The translations under genes were made by a program, and so were the position numbers. Source: JBOCEF01 sp050586345 (GTDB taxonomy: Bacteria; Pseudomonadota; Alphaproteobacteria; Rhodobacterales; Rhodobacteraceae). From it: 64,000 nucleotides of DNA. The notes beneath the pieces are model-generated. The model was given only the letters and a program-made list of their open reading frames with translations. It searched no databases and had not been told where the DNA came from. The stretch is from the NCBI RefSeq assembly GCF_050586345.1, contig NZ_JBOCEF010000011.1, forward strand, positions 38,451 to 102,450. Reading direction: 5' to 3'. This document shows positions 16,477-25,762 of this stretch, piece after piece. How positions within the stretch are numbered: the stretch's first letter is position 1; each line of letters opens with the position of its first letter.

Positions 16477-16885
16477 GGAGCGGTCCTTTTCCTTCTCCGG
16501 CGCGAGGGGCCGGGCTGGGCTGCGCCGCCCCGGTGCGGGGCGCGCGCGGCGGCGAACGAATGGGCGGGGCGGCGCCCGTCGGCCCGCCCCCCGCGACCGA
16601 TGTCGCGACGCGCGGGCGCGCGGTCAAGGGCGCGTCCTCGGAATCGCTGGCCTTCTATCGGCGCGCGGGCCGCTTGTCGACCCTCCGCGCCGCCGCCCGC
16701 CGCCGTCAAGGCGCGCCCGGGCGCGGTTTCCGGGCGGGGCCGGAGCGCGCGGTTACCTTTTCTGAATATCTATCGTTGACATTGGTTTTGAAGTCTGGGG
16801 TGGCAGAAGGGTCTCCCAGCGTCAGAGTGATTCTTTGCGCGCTTGAAACAGGCTTCGTGAAGGATCCGTGTTCCCGGAGACCGGC
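16477..16885. other. Intergenic between divergent secG and CPBP gene
   Basis: About 410 bases with no credible gene. The part next to the CPBP gene (about 16,750-16,870) is clearly less GC-rich and includes a TTGACA hexamer at 16,776, but I cannot find a convincing -10 partner at the right spacing. Confidence 0.5.
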
Positions 16886-17725
16886 ATGGCTTACCTCGAT
16901 TTCTCCAGCGTGTTCCCGTCCTTCTCCCACCCCGCGGGCTTCGACGCCCCGGCGGCCCCGGCGGCCCCCGCGCAGCGCATCAGCCGCCGCGCCCTCGCGG
17001 CCCGGGCGCTGCGCGACCACGCCGCGGCCCTGCCGCCCGCGGCGCCGCGCGCCTTCACCCGCCGCCGCTCGGCCCAACTGTCGCGCGAGGCCGCGGCGGC
17101 GCTGTGGACCGAGTTCTCGGTGATCTACATCGCCATGCCGCTGATGCTCGCCTTCGCGCTGGAGCCGACCGCGATGTGGCCGATGCTGATCGGCTCGCTC
17201 CTCTTCGCCCTGCTGATCCTGCACCGGATGCCGGGCTTCACCTGGAAGCGCCGCCTCTTCGCCCCGCGCCCCGAGGACTGGGGCCGCGTGGCGATCATCG
17301 GTCTCGGCGCCGCGGTCCTCGCCCTGCCGCCGATCCTGGCGTTCTGGCCCGAGCGGCTGCTGGCCATGCCGCTCGAGGCGCCGAAGACCTGGGCGCTTGT
17401 GCTGCTGGTCTATCCCACCGTCTCGGTCCTGCCGCAGGAGGTGATCTGGCGCATCCTGTTCTTCGAACGCTACGGCGCGCTGTTCCCCAACCAGGCCGTC
17501 GCGGCGCTGGCCAACGCCGGGGTGTTCGCGCTCGCCCATCTCTTCTACGGCAACTGGCCGGCGGTGGTGTTCGCGGGGCTCGGGGGCTTCTTCTTCTCCA
17601 TCGGCTACCTCAAGGCCGGGCGGCGCCGGGCGCTGGTCACCGTCTGCGCCATGCACGCGCTGGCCGGGCTGGCGCTGTTCTCGCTCGGGCTGCACGAGCA
17701 TTTCTCCAACGGCATGGTGCGCTGA
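16886..17725 (+). CDS. CPBP-family intramembrane metalloprotease, copy 1
   Basis: A 279-residue membrane protein of the CAAX-protease/bacteriocin-processing family with about six to eight membrane segments after a 70-residue Ala/Pro-rich soluble N-terminus. Motif 1 reads PQEVIWRILFFERY (a Q in place of the first Glu of EExxxR); motif 2 is FALAHLFYGNW (FxxxH); motif 3 is near CAMHALAG. This Q-E variant is shared with the next gene. Start ATG 16886 has GGAG about 8 bases upstream; a GTG at 16868 is an alternative. Substrate unknown. Confidence 0.8.
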   Translation: MAYLDFSSVFPSFSHPAGFDAPAAPAAPAQRISRRALAARALRDHAAALPPAAPRAFTRRRSAQLSREAAAALWTEFSVIYIAMPLMLAFALEPTAMWPMLIGSLLFALLILHRMPGFTWKRRLFAPRPEDWGRVAIIGLGAAVLALPPILAFWPERLLAMPLEAPKTWALVLLVYPTVSVLPQEVIWRILFFERYGALFPNQAVAALANAGVFALAHLFYGNWPAVVFAGLGGFFFSIGYLKAGRRRALVTVCAMHALAGLALFSLGLHEHFSNGMVR

Positions 17726-17805
17726 CGCCGCGTTACGGTCTGGACTCCGCCCCGCGCGCCCCCACTTGTTGGGTTCACGCAACCAAGGGGCGGAGAACGG
17801 CTTTC

Positions 17806-18531
17806 ATGGCGGGCGGCGCAGGCGCGATGAACATGGACCGGGGCGGGGGCGGGCAAGCCCCCGCCGCGGCTTTCGGCGGCCTGGGCGGGCGCGCCCGGGC
17901 GGTGCTGGGGGCCGAGTTCGCGGCCCTCTATCTCGGGATGCCGCTGGCGCTCGCCTTCCTGCTGCCCGCCTCGGCGATGTGGCCGGTGATGTTCGCCGCC
18001 CTCGCCTTCGCCCTCTTCCTGCTGCGCCGGGCCGAGGGGTTCCGCTGGCTCGAGCGCATCCACCCGCCGACCGTCCGCGGCTGGGTCTGGACCCTCGCCG
18101 TCGGCGTCGCGACGATGGGCGCCAGCCTCGCCGCCATGGCCGCCCTGCGCCCCGAGGCGCTGTTCGGCCTGCCGATCCACATGCCGCGCACCTGGGTGAT
18201 GGTGATGCTGCTCTACCCGCTCGTCTCGGCCCTGCCGCAGGAGGTGCTGTTCCGCACCCTGTTCTTCGAGCGCTACGCGCCCCTGTTCCCGTCGCGCGCC
18301 TGGGCGGTGGCGGCGAACGGGGCGGTGTTCGGCCTGGCGCACCTGTTCCTGAACAACTGGATCGCGGTTGTCCTCTCGGGCCTCGGCGGCGCCCTCTTCG
18401 CGCTGGCCTATCTCGAGGCCGGGCCGAAGCGCGGCCTGCTCACCGTCTCGGCCATGCACGGGATCGCGGGCTGCGCGCTCTTCACCGCCGGCATGGGCGT
18501 GTTCTTCTATCACGGCATGGCCGCGCCATGA
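17806..18531 (+). CDS. CPBP-family intramembrane metalloprotease, copy 2
   Basis: A 241-residue paralogue of the gene upstream, alike along its whole membrane part: PQEVLFRTLFFERYAPLF (motif 1, again Q-E), FGLAHLFLNNW (motif 2), SAMHGIAG (motif 3). The N-terminal soluble extension is shorter than in copy 1. The pair is a tandem duplication. Start 17806 is preceded by a GGAG box. It overlaps the next gene by 4 bases (ATGA), suggesting a functional link with that RTX-like protein. No known maturation substrate can be named. Confidence 0.8.
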   Translation: MAGGAGAMNMDRGGGGQAPAAAFGGLGGRARAVLGAEFAALYLGMPLALAFLLPASAMWPVMFAALAFALFLLRRAEGFRWLERIHPPTVRGWVWTLAVGVATMGASLAAMAALRPEALFGLPIHMPRTWVMVMLLYPLVSALPQEVLFRTLFFERYAPLFPSRAWAVAANGAVFGLAHLFLNNWIAVVLSGLGGALFALAYLEAGPKRGLLTVSAMHGIAGCALFTAGMGVFFYHGMAAP

Positions 18532-19007
18532 GCGGGCCGCGCAAGCGCCCCCGCGGGCGCAAGGCCAAGGGACCGGGGGCCGAGGCGCTGCCGCCGCTCC
18601 CCCCGCGCCGGGCGCCGCGACAGCCGGAGCAGGAGACCGCGCCGCAGGAGGCCGGGCAGGAAACGGGGCAGGACCCGGGGCAGGGGGGCGACCCCATCGC
18701 TTCCCTCTTCGCCGCGCCGCCCGAGGCCGCGGCCCCCGCCGCCGCCGACCCGCGCATCGACGCCGAGGACCTGTTCGGCGAGGCCGAGGGGACGGAGTTC
18801 GAGTTCAACCTCTCGGGCGGCCGCGGCTTCATCATGGACTTCCAGCAGGGCCGCGACGTGATCAACCTCACCGCCCTCGGCCTCACCCCCTTCGACCTGC
18901 TGCCCTCGATCAACGGCCCCGACCTGGTGCTGTCCTTCGACGGCGGCGAGGTGGTGCTGCGCGGCTGCGCGGGGATGCACCTGACCCAGTGGGATTTCCG
19001 CTACTGA
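18528..19007 (+). CDS. Pro/Glu-rich protein with an RTX-like beta C-terminal segment
   Basis: A 159-residue protein. Residues 1-75 are basic then Pro/Gln/Glu-rich and look disordered. The C-terminal 75 residues (FEFNLSGGRGFIMDFQQG, RDVINLTALGLTPFDLL, PDLVLSFDGGEVVLRG) resemble one blade of the M10 C-terminal/hemolysin-type beta roll that carries type I secretion signals. Canonical GGxGxD repeats are absent. It is translationally coupled to the CPBP protease. Secretion is possible but not shown. Confidence 0.55.
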   Translation: MSGPRKRPRGRKAKGPGAEALPPLPPRRAPRQPEQETAPQEAGQETGQDPGQGGDPIASLFAAPPEAAAPAAADPRIDAEDLFGEAEGTEFEFNLSGGRGFIMDFQQGRDVINLTALGLTPFDLLPSINGPDLVLSFDGGEVVLRGCAGMHLTQWDFRY

Positions 19008-19031
19008 ACCGCCCACCCCGCGCCTCCACCC

Positions 19032-19061
19032 TTGACATATCCCCCCCGAACGGGCGTATCC
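19032..19061 (+). promoter_or_regulatory. Probable aspS promoter
   Basis: TTGACA at 19,032-19,037 followed after about 18 bases by TATCCG-like sequence near 19,057, about 70 bases before the aspS ATG. Confidence 0.4.
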
Positions 19062-19132
19062 GGCCCCGACCCGTGCGCGCGTCCGCGCGCCAGACCGAAC
19101 GTCGCCACCGAACCTCGCCCCGGAGACACGCC

Positions 19133-20917
19133 ATGCACGCCTACCGCTCCCACACCTGCGCCGACCTTCGCGCCGAGCACGTGGGCCAGACCGTCCGCCT
19201 CTCCGGCTGGGTCCACCGCGTGCGCGATCACGGCGGCATCCTGTTCATCGACCTGCGCGACCATTACGGCATGACCCAGGTCCTCGCCGACCCGGACAGC
19301 CCCGCCTTCAAGGACGTCGAGAAGGTCCGCTCCGAATGGTGCATCCGCATCGACGGCGAGGTGAAGGCCCGCGACCCCGAGCTGGTGAACCCCAAGCTGC
19401 CGACGGGCGAGGTCGAGATCTTCGTGCGCGAGCTCGAGGTGCTGGGCGAGGCGGACGAGCTCCCGCTCCCCGTCTTCGGCGACATCGAGTACCCCGAGGA
19501 AACCCGCCTCACCTATCGCTATCTCGACCTGCGCCGCGAGAAGCTGCACCAGAACATCATGCTGCGCGCCAAGGTCATCGCCTCCCTGCGCAACTCCATG
19601 GTCTCCCAGGGCTTCACCGAGTTCCAGACCCCGATCCTCACCGCCTCCTCGCCCGAGGGCGCGCGCGACTTCATCGTGCCCAGCCGCCTGCACCCGGGCA
19701 AGGTCTACGCCCTGCCGCAGGCGCCGCAGCAGTTCAAGCAGCTGATCATGATGGCGGGCTTCGACCGCTACTTCCAGATCGCCCCCTGCTTCCGCGATGA
19801 AGACCCGCGCGCCGACCGCTCCCCGGGCGAGTTCTACCAGCTCGACATGGAGATGAGCTTCGTCACCCAGGAAGACGTCTTCCAGGCCATCGAGCCGGTC
19901 ATGCGCGGCGTGTTCGAGGAGTTCGGGGGCGGCCGCCCCGTCACCGCCGAATTCCCGCGCATCCCGTACCGCGAGTCGATGCTCAAATACGGCTCCGACA
20001 AGCCCGACCTGCGCAACCCGATCGAGATGCAGGTCGTCTCCGAGCACTTCCGCGGCTCCGGCTTCGCCATCTTCGCCAAGATCGTCGAGCAGGAGGGCTG
20101 CGAGGTCCGCGCCATCCCCGCCCCCGGCGGCGGCTCCCGCAAGTTCTGCGACCGCATGAACTCCTGGGCCCAGAAGGAAGGTCTGCCCGGCATGGGCTAC
20201 ATCTTCTGGCGCGAGGAGGGCGGCGAGACCGTCGGCGCCGGCCCGCTCGCCAAGAACATCGGCCCCGAGCGCACCGAGGCCATCCGCCGGCAGCTCGGCC
20301 TCGGCCTCGGCGACGCCGCCTTCTTCCTCGCGGGCGAGCCCGCCAAGTTCATCGACATCGCCGGCCGCGCCCGCAACGCCATCTGGGCCGAAACCCAGCC
20401 GAACGAGGACTGGAAGAACGAGTTCAAGTTCGCCTGGATCGTCGACTTCCCGATGTACGAGAAGGACCCGGAGACGGGCGAGCTCGACTTCAGCCACAAC
20501 CCGTTCTCCATGCCCCAGGGCGGGCTCGAGGCGCTGGAGACGCAGGATCCGCTCGACGTGCTCGGCTACCAGTACGACATCGTCTGCAACGGCGTGGAGC
20601 TGTCCTCGGGCGCCATCCGGAACCACAAGCCGGAGATCATGTACAAGGCGTTCGAGATCGTCGGCCACTCGAAGGAATTCGTGGACGAGAACTTCGGCGG
20701 CATGATCAACGCGTTCAAGTTCGGCGCCCCGCCCCATGGCGGCATCGCGCCGGGCGTGGACCGGATGGTGATGCTGCTGGCCGATGCCGAGAACATCCGC
20801 GAGGTCATCATGTTCCCGATGAACCAGCGCGCCGAGGACCTGATGATGGGCGCGCCCTCGGTCCCGACCAACGAGGCGCTGCGCGAGCTGGGCCTGCGGT
20901 ACATGCCGAAGGGGTGA
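19133..20917 (+). CDS. aspS: Aspartyl-tRNA synthetase, probably non-discriminating (Asp/Asn)
   Basis: A 594-residue class IIb synthetase of bacterial type. The N-terminal OB fold (1-110) reads the anticodon; class II motif 1 is around EFQTPILTASSPEGARDF, motif 2 is FRDEDPRADRSPGEFYQLD, a GAD insertion follows, and motif 3 is GGIAPGVDRMVMLL. His33 in HRVRDHGG corresponds to the His that marks non-discriminating bacterial AspRS (Leu in E. coli), so it should also charge tRNA-Asn for GatCAB. Length and motifs are complete. Confidence 0.97.
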   Translation: MHAYRSHTCADLRAEHVGQTVRLSGWVHRVRDHGGILFIDLRDHYGMTQVLADPDSPAFKDVEKVRSEWCIRIDGEVKARDPELVNPKLPTGEVEIFVRELEVLGEADELPLPVFGDIEYPEETRLTYRYLDLRREKLHQNIMLRAKVIASLRNSMVSQGFTEFQTPILTASSPEGARDFIVPSRLHPGKVYALPQAPQQFKQLIMMAGFDRYFQIAPCFRDEDPRADRSPGEFYQLDMEMSFVTQEDVFQAIEPVMRGVFEEFGGGRPVTAEFPRIPYRESMLKYGSDKPDLRNPIEMQVVSEHFRGSGFAIFAKIVEQEGCEVRAIPAPGGGSRKFCDRMNSWAQKEGLPGMGYIFWREEGGETVGAGPLAKNIGPERTEAIRRQLGLGLGDAAFFLAGEPAKFIDIAGRARNAIWAETQPNEDWKNEFKFAWIVDFPMYEKDPETGELDFSHNPFSMPQGGLEALETQDPLDVLGYQYDIVCNGVELSSGAIRNHKPEIMYKAFEIVGHSKEFVDENFGGMINAFKFGAPPHGGIAPGVDRMVMLLADAENIREVIMFPMNQRAEDLMMGAPSVPTNEALRELGLRYMPKG

Positions 20918-20940
20918 GGCGCGCGCCATCGCCGGACCTG

Positions 20941-20978
20941 AAAAGGGCCGCCCGGACCGGGCGGCCCTTTTGCTTTTT
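20941..20978 (+). terminator. Rho-independent terminator of aspS
   Basis: A 13-bp stem (20,941-20,953 with 20,959-20,971) followed by a T-rich tail, 24 bases after the stop. Confidence 0.85.
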
Positions 20979-21078
20979 TCATGTATCGGTCGTGAATGAT
21001 CGCGTCACGGTGGAGCCCGCCCATTCGGAATACTGAGGATCTCAGCGGTTTGTGGGGAAACCATCTGGGGAGATCATC

Positions 21079-22189
21079 ATGTTCGCTTTGAAGATGTGGG
21101 GGGGCGCCGGTGGCGGCGGTTCTCCTGGGTCTGTGCCTTGCGCCCGGCGCGGCCGAGGCGGTTGTCACGGGCTACAAGCTCAGGTGGATCACGGGGATGG
21201 AATGGGCCCTGGGGGTCAACGATGCCGGGCAGGTGGTCGGACGGGGCGGCGGAAACGCGCTGGTCTGGGACCCGGCCACGGGGATGCAGGTTCTCGGGGC
21301 GGGCGAGGCCGCCGCGATCAACACCCATGGCCAGGTGACGGGCCAGGTGGACGGCCGGCCGTTTTTCTGGGACCAGGCGGAGGGGATGCAGTTCATCGGC
21401 CCCGCCGGCGCCTCGGGCGTCGCGCTGAACGATGCCGGCCAGCTCGTGGGCGAAGGCTTGTCCACCGGGGCGTTTTATTGGGATGAGGGGCGGGGGATGA
21501 TCTCGATCGGCGCTCCGTCTTCGGCGCCCCCTGTGCTCGTGCAGAGCTATGGCGCGACCGTCATCGGGACCTCGGTCAATGTCAGGGACATCGCCCCCGA
21601 CGGCACTGTCCTCACCTGGGCGGTGGCCACGCATCCCGAGCCCGGCTGGAATCCGCTGCTGTCGGAGGGCATGGACTTCGCGTCGCTCTGGACGCCGGAG
21701 GGCGGACACGCGGTCGTCGACCTGGCCACCATCCCGGGCGTGGTTCCCGATGCAATCAACGCGTCCCACCAGATGCTCTGGCACGTCGACGAAGACGCCA
21801 AGGCCCTCGTGACGGACGTGTCCGGCGGGGTTTCGGCCTGGATTGGGGGGAGCGCGCTCCTCGCCGGGGTGACCCTGGAACTGGGCCACGACATCAACAG
21901 CGCCGGCGCGGTGGTGGGCCAGACCTCCGTCTGGATCGAGCCGCCCAAGGCCTCGCTCTGGACCAGTGAACAGGGCGTCGTCCTCCTTGAGGATATGGTG
22001 GACGACGTGGTCGACCTGCGCTGGGCGCTGGGGATTTCCGACACGGGTCACATCGTGGGCATGGGCCTCGACGGGGGGGCGCCGACGGGCTTCCTCCTCA
22101 CCCCCATCTCCGACGTCCCCCTCCCCGCGGGCCTCGCGCTGCTGCCCGCCGCCCTTGCGGGCTTCGGCGTCCTGCGCCGCCGGGGCTGA
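21079..22189 (+). CDS. HAF-repeat VPLPA-CTERM exported protein, signal peptide split by a G7 tract
   Basis: The body reads in one frame from 21,110 to 22,189 (about 360 codons). It contains repeated units of the HAF type (INTHGQVTGQ..FFWD, LNDAGQLVGEG..FYWDEGRG) and ends with a VPLPAGLALLPAALAGFGVL membrane anchor plus RRRG, the VPLPA-CTERM exosortase signal. The only well-supported start (ATG 21,079, with GGGGAG upstream) is one base out of frame; removing one G from the run at 21,098-21,104 gives MFALKMWGAPVAAVLLGLCL and a perfect signal peptide joined to the body. So this is either a sequencing error, an inactivating mutation or an off-phase contingency gene. A GTG at 21,110 would give a start without the basic n-region. 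Confidence 0.75.
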
Positions 22190-22529
22190 GCCGCGGCCCG
22201 GAGGCGGGCCCGTCCCCCAAGCCCATGCCCCAGGGGCATGTCAGCGCCTGCGCGAGCGATCGCGCGGGCGCTTTTTCATATCGCGCGCGGTCGCGGCGCG
22301 GGGGGACTGCGCGCCGCGCCGAGGGCCTTCCTGAACATGCCCTGAAATAATCGCGCAATCCGCGGGAATATGCGGCGCCATTTCAACCCCTTTTCAGATC
22401 ACGTCCCCGTGCGGTCTTTCGATCTTTCCACCTGCCGGGGCATTCTTCATGGCGTCGGCCGCCGAATTCCGCTTGGCTGGCCGCACGCCCTCGCCCGCTC
22501 GCCCCCCTCCCCTCAAAAGGAGACGCATC
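22190..22529. other. Intergenic between HAF gene and BCCT gene
   Basis: Holds a terminator at 22,243-22,276 and then about 250 bases, partly AT-containing (22,340-22,440), which should include the BCCT promoter. No small gene seen. Confidence 0.5.
22243..22276 (+). terminator. Rho-independent terminator of the HAF gene
   Basis: A stem with agcgcc pairing to gggcgct around an inner GC hairpin, followed by five T residues. Confidence 0.7.
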
Positions 22530-24140
22530 ATGGAGACCCTCGCCCGCAGGTTGGGACTGCGCACGGACCCCGTCATCTTCTTCGTCTCGGCCGGGTTCAC
22601 CGTCCTCTTCGTCCTCGCGCTGATCCTCTTTCCCGGACCCATCGGCGACGCCTTCGCCGCCGGGCGGGCCTGGATCGTCGCCAAGCTCGGCTGGTTCTTC
22701 ATCCTCGGGGTCAATGTCTGGCTGGGCTTCCTGGTCTGGGCCGCCATGTCCCGCCACGGGCATATCCGCCTCGGGCGCAAGGGCGAGAAACCGGCCTATG
22801 ACAACCTGTCCTGGTTCACCATGCTCTTCGCCGGCGGCATCGGCGCCGTGCTGATGTTCTGGGGGGTGGCCGAGCCGATCTCGCATTTCGCCGCGCCCCC
22901 CTTCCCGGGGGGGGAGCCGCATTCGACCGAGGCCGCGCGCGACGCGATCTCCATCGCCATCTACCATCTCGGGCTGCACACCTGGACCATCTTCACCCTG
23001 CCGGGCCTCGCCTTCGCCTATTTCATCAACCGCCATGACCTGCCGGTGCGCGTCAGCTCGGTGTTCTGGCCGCTGTTGAAGGAGGGGATCCACGGCCCGG
23101 TCGGCAAGGCCATCGACATCGCCGCCGTGCTCGGCGCCCTGTTCGGCGTCGCCGTCTCGCTCGGGCTCGGCTCCTCGCAGATCGCCGCGGGGCTGTCGGC
23201 CCTGTTCGGGATCGGCGACGGGGCGGGGGTGAAGGTCGCCATCCTCGCCGTCCTCACCGTCGTCGCCGTCGGCTCCATCGTCGCCGGGCTCGACAAGGGG
23301 GTGAAGCTCCTGTCCAAAATCAACATCGCCATGGCGGTGGCGCTGATGGTGTTCGTGCTGGTCACCGGATCCACCCTGTTCCTGCTGCGCGGCGTGGTGG
23401 AGACCTTCGGGCTCTATATCGGCAACCTGCCGCGCCTCGCCTTCTGGAACGACATGCTGGCGGACGGCAACCCCAGCACCGACGCCTGGGGCTGGCAGGG
23501 CGGCTGGACGGTGTTCTACTGGGCCTGGACGGTGACCTGGTCGCCCTTCATCGGCCTGTTCGTGGCCCGCATCAGCCGCGGGCGCACGGTGCGCGAATTC
23601 GTGTTCGGCGTGCTGCTGGCGCCGTCGCTGTTCACGCTGGTCTGGTTCGCGATCTTCGGCTGGCAGGCGATGGAGATCGACGGCATCGGCGCCGCCGCCC
23701 GGGCCGAGATGGGCGAGGCGGCCGGCGCGCTCAGCCGCGCGGTCTCGGACAGCGTGCCGCTGGCCATGTTCGCCTTCTTCGAGAACTTCCCCCTCGCCGC
23801 CTTCGTGCAGGGCGTGGGCGTGGTGATCGTGGCGATCTTCTTCGCCACCTCCTCGGATTCCGCCTCGCTGGTGGTCGACATGCTCTGCACCGGAGAGCCG
23901 CATCCCGGCCCCACCCACCAGCGGGTGTTCTGGGGCGCGGCCGAGGGGCTGGTGGCGGCGATGCTGATCGTGCTGGCCGGGGACGCGGGGCTGACCGCGC
24001 TCCAGCAGGTGATCACCGTGGTGGGCCTGCCGATCTTCGTGCTGGTGACGATGATGATCCCGGCGCTGATCCGCGGCTTCGCGGCCGAGGAGATCGACCA
24101 CGTCACGGTGGGCGAGCGCCCGCAGCTCCAGGAATTCTGA
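22530..24140 (+). CDS. BCCT-family transporter with an atypical substrate box
   Basis: A 536-residue, roughly 12-helix secondary transporter of the betaine/carnitine/choline family (LeuT fold). The Gly-rich TM3 stretch (FAGGIGAVLMFWGVAEP) and the TM8 region GGWTVFYWAWTVTWSPFIGL followed by ARISRGRTVREF identify the family. Substrate residues differ from BetP: the TM4 box W189/W194/Y197 corresponds here to Leu147/Trp152/Phe155, and W374 to Thr334. Classical trimethylammonium binding is therefore doubtful and another osmolyte or organic cation is possible. AAAAGGAGA precedes the ATG. It is a single-gene unit with its own terminator. Confidence 0.88.
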   Translation: METLARRLGLRTDPVIFFVSAGFTVLFVLALILFPGPIGDAFAAGRAWIVAKLGWFFILGVNVWLGFLVWAAMSRHGHIRLGRKGEKPAYDNLSWFTMLFAGGIGAVLMFWGVAEPISHFAAPPFPGGEPHSTEAARDAISIAIYHLGLHTWTIFTLPGLAFAYFINRHDLPVRVSSVFWPLLKEGIHGPVGKAIDIAAVLGALFGVAVSLGLGSSQIAAGLSALFGIGDGAGVKVAILAVLTVVAVGSIVAGLDKGVKLLSKINIAMAVALMVFVLVTGSTLFLLRGVVETFGLYIGNLPRLAFWNDMLADGNPSTDAWGWQGGWTVFYWAWTVTWSPFIGLFVARISRGRTVREFVFGVLLAPSLFTLVWFAIFGWQAMEIDGIGAAARAEMGEAAGALSRAVSDSVPLAMFAFFENFPLAAFVQGVGVVIVAIFFATSSDSASLVVDMLCTGEPHPGPTHQRVFWGAAEGLVAAMLIVLAGDAGLTALQQVITVVGLPIFVLVTMMIPALIRGFAAEEIDHVTVGERPQLQEF

Positions 24141-24156
24141 GCCGCCGGCACGAAGA

Positions 24157-24191
24157 AAAGCCCCCGCGCGATCCTCTCGCGCGGGGGCTTT
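24157..24191. terminator. Bidirectional terminator between BCCT and PiT genes
   Basis: A 15-bp perfect stem (24,157-24,171 with 24,177-24,191) whose ends are AAA and TTT, between two convergent genes. Confidence 0.85.
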
Positions 24192-24242
24192 GCCGTCGTC
24201 GCCCCGCCCGCAGCCCGGCCCGTGCCCCGGGCCCGCGGCCGC

Positions 24243-25721
24243 TCAGAACAGCGCGGCTTCCAGCGCGAAGTAGAGCACGCCCGACAGCAGCGCCGTCGCC
24301 GGCACCGTGATCACCCAGGCCGCGACGATGGTCATGAAATGCGAGCGTCGCACCAGCTTGCGCCGCCGCCGCTCACCCTCCGCCAGCCGCTTGGCCGGGC
24401 GATTCTTGTTGAGCATCCGCACCCGCCGCTCGGCATGCCATTCGCGGAAGAAGCCGACGCCGAACACGCCGCCCACCGCGATATGCGTCGAGGAGACGGG
24501 CAGGCCGAGCCAGCTCGCCACGATCACCGTCGCCGCGGCCGAGAGCGCCACGCAATAGGCCCGCATCGGGTTGAGCTTGGTGATCTGCGCGCCGACCATC
24601 CTGATCAGCTTCGGCCCGAACAGGATCAGGCCGAAGGAGATGCCGAAGGCCCCGATCACCATGACCCAGACCGGGATCGCCACCTTGGCCGCGAAGCCGC
24701 CCGCCTCCATCGCGTGCACGATCGCCGCCAGCGGGCCGACCGCGTTGGCGACGTCGTTGGCCCCGTGCGCGAAGCTCAGCAGCGCCGCCGACAGCACCAG
24801 CGGCATCCCGAACAGGGCCTTGAGCGAGCGGTTGCGGTTCTCCATCCCCTCGGACTGGCGCCGGATCAGCGGCACCGCGGCGGCCCAGGCGGCCACGCCG
24901 ACCGCGACGCCGATCATCAGCGCCAGGCCCATGTCGATCTTCACGATGCGCTTGAGGCCCTTGAGCGCGAGGTACGCGCCGAAGGCCGCCGCCATCAGCC
25001 CGATCAGGATCGGCACCCAGCGGCGGGCGGCGGCGATCTTGTCCTCGGTATAGATCACCTTGGCCTTGATCAGCGCCAGCAGCGCCGCCGCGATCACGCC
25101 GCCCAGGAGGGGCGAGATCACCCAGCTCGCCGCGATCGCGCCCATGGTCGGCCAGTTGACAGCTGTCAAACCCGCCGCCGCGACGCCCGCGCCCATCACC
25201 CCGCCGACCACCGAGTGGGTGGTCGACACCGGCGCCCCGACCCAGGTGGCGATGTTGACCCAGAGCGCGGCCGAGAGCAGCGCCGCCAGCATCGCGCCGA
25301 TGAACACGGCCTTCGTCTCCACCGCCGCCGGGTCGACGATCCCCTTGGAGATGGTCGAGACCACGTCGCCCCCGGCCAGCAGCGCGCCCGCGCTCTCGCA
25401 CACCGCGGCGATGGCGATGGCGCCGACCATCGACAGCGCCTTGGCGCCCACCGCCGGGCCCATGTTGTTGGCCACGTCGTTGGCGCCGATGTTCAGCGCC
25501 ATGTAGGCCCCGAAGGCGGCCGCGGCGGCCATGATCCAGGTTTCCGGGGAGCCGGAGGTCGAGGCCCCGGCGAAGAGCGCGGCGAGGGCGATGAAGATCA
25601 TCCCCACGCCCAGCCCCACCAGCGGGCGCGAGACATGCATCGTCGCCTGTTCCAGCGAGGACAGCCGGTTCAGGTCCTTGTCCAGCGTCTTCCACTGGTA
25701 ATCGTTGCGCTTGTCGGACAT
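24243..25721 (-). CDS. PiT-family inorganic phosphate transporter
   Basis: A 492-residue inner-membrane carrier with the inverted-repeat architecture of PiT: two copies of the family signature, NIGANDVANNMGPAV in the N-terminal half and FAHGANDVANAVGP in the C-terminal half, plus PVSTTHS and PVSSTHI repeats. About ten to eleven membrane helices and a basic cytoplasmic loop (AERRVRMLNKNRPAKR) near the end. It moves metal-phosphate with protons at low affinity. The ~25-residue charged N-terminus before the first helix is normal for alphaproteobacterial members. No phoU-like gene lies next to it. Confidence 0.92.
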   Translation of the reverse strand: MSDKRNDYQWKTLDKDLNRLSSLEQATMHVSRPLVGLGVGMIFIALAALFAGASTSGSPETWIMAAAAAFGAYMALNIGANDVANNMGPAVGAKALSMVGAIAIAAVCESAGALLAGGDVVSTISKGIVDPAAVETKAVFIGAMLAALLSAALWVNIATWVGAPVSTTHSVVGGVMGAGVAAAGLTAVNWPTMGAIAASWVISPLLGGVIAAALLALIKAKVIYTEDKIAAARRWVPILIGLMAAAFGAYLALKGLKRIVKIDMGLALMIGVAVGVAAWAAAVPLIRRQSEGMENRNRSLKALFGMPLVLSAALLSFAHGANDVANAVGPLAAIVHAMEAGGFAAKVAIPVWVMVIGAFGISFGLILFGPKLIRMVGAQITKLNPMRAYCVALSAAATVIVASWLGLPVSSTHIAVGGVFGVGFFREWHAERRVRMLNKNRPAKRLAEGERRRRKLVRRSHFMTIVAAWVITVPATALLSGVLYFALEAALF

Positions 25722-25762
25722 GGGCCCTCCCCCCTTGCAGTCATCTCCGGGCGCGGGCCCCC

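Noticed and set aside
18528..19007. A genuine RTX toxin
   Set aside because: Only one RTX-like blade, no GGxGxD nonapeptides and no type I secretion genes nearby.
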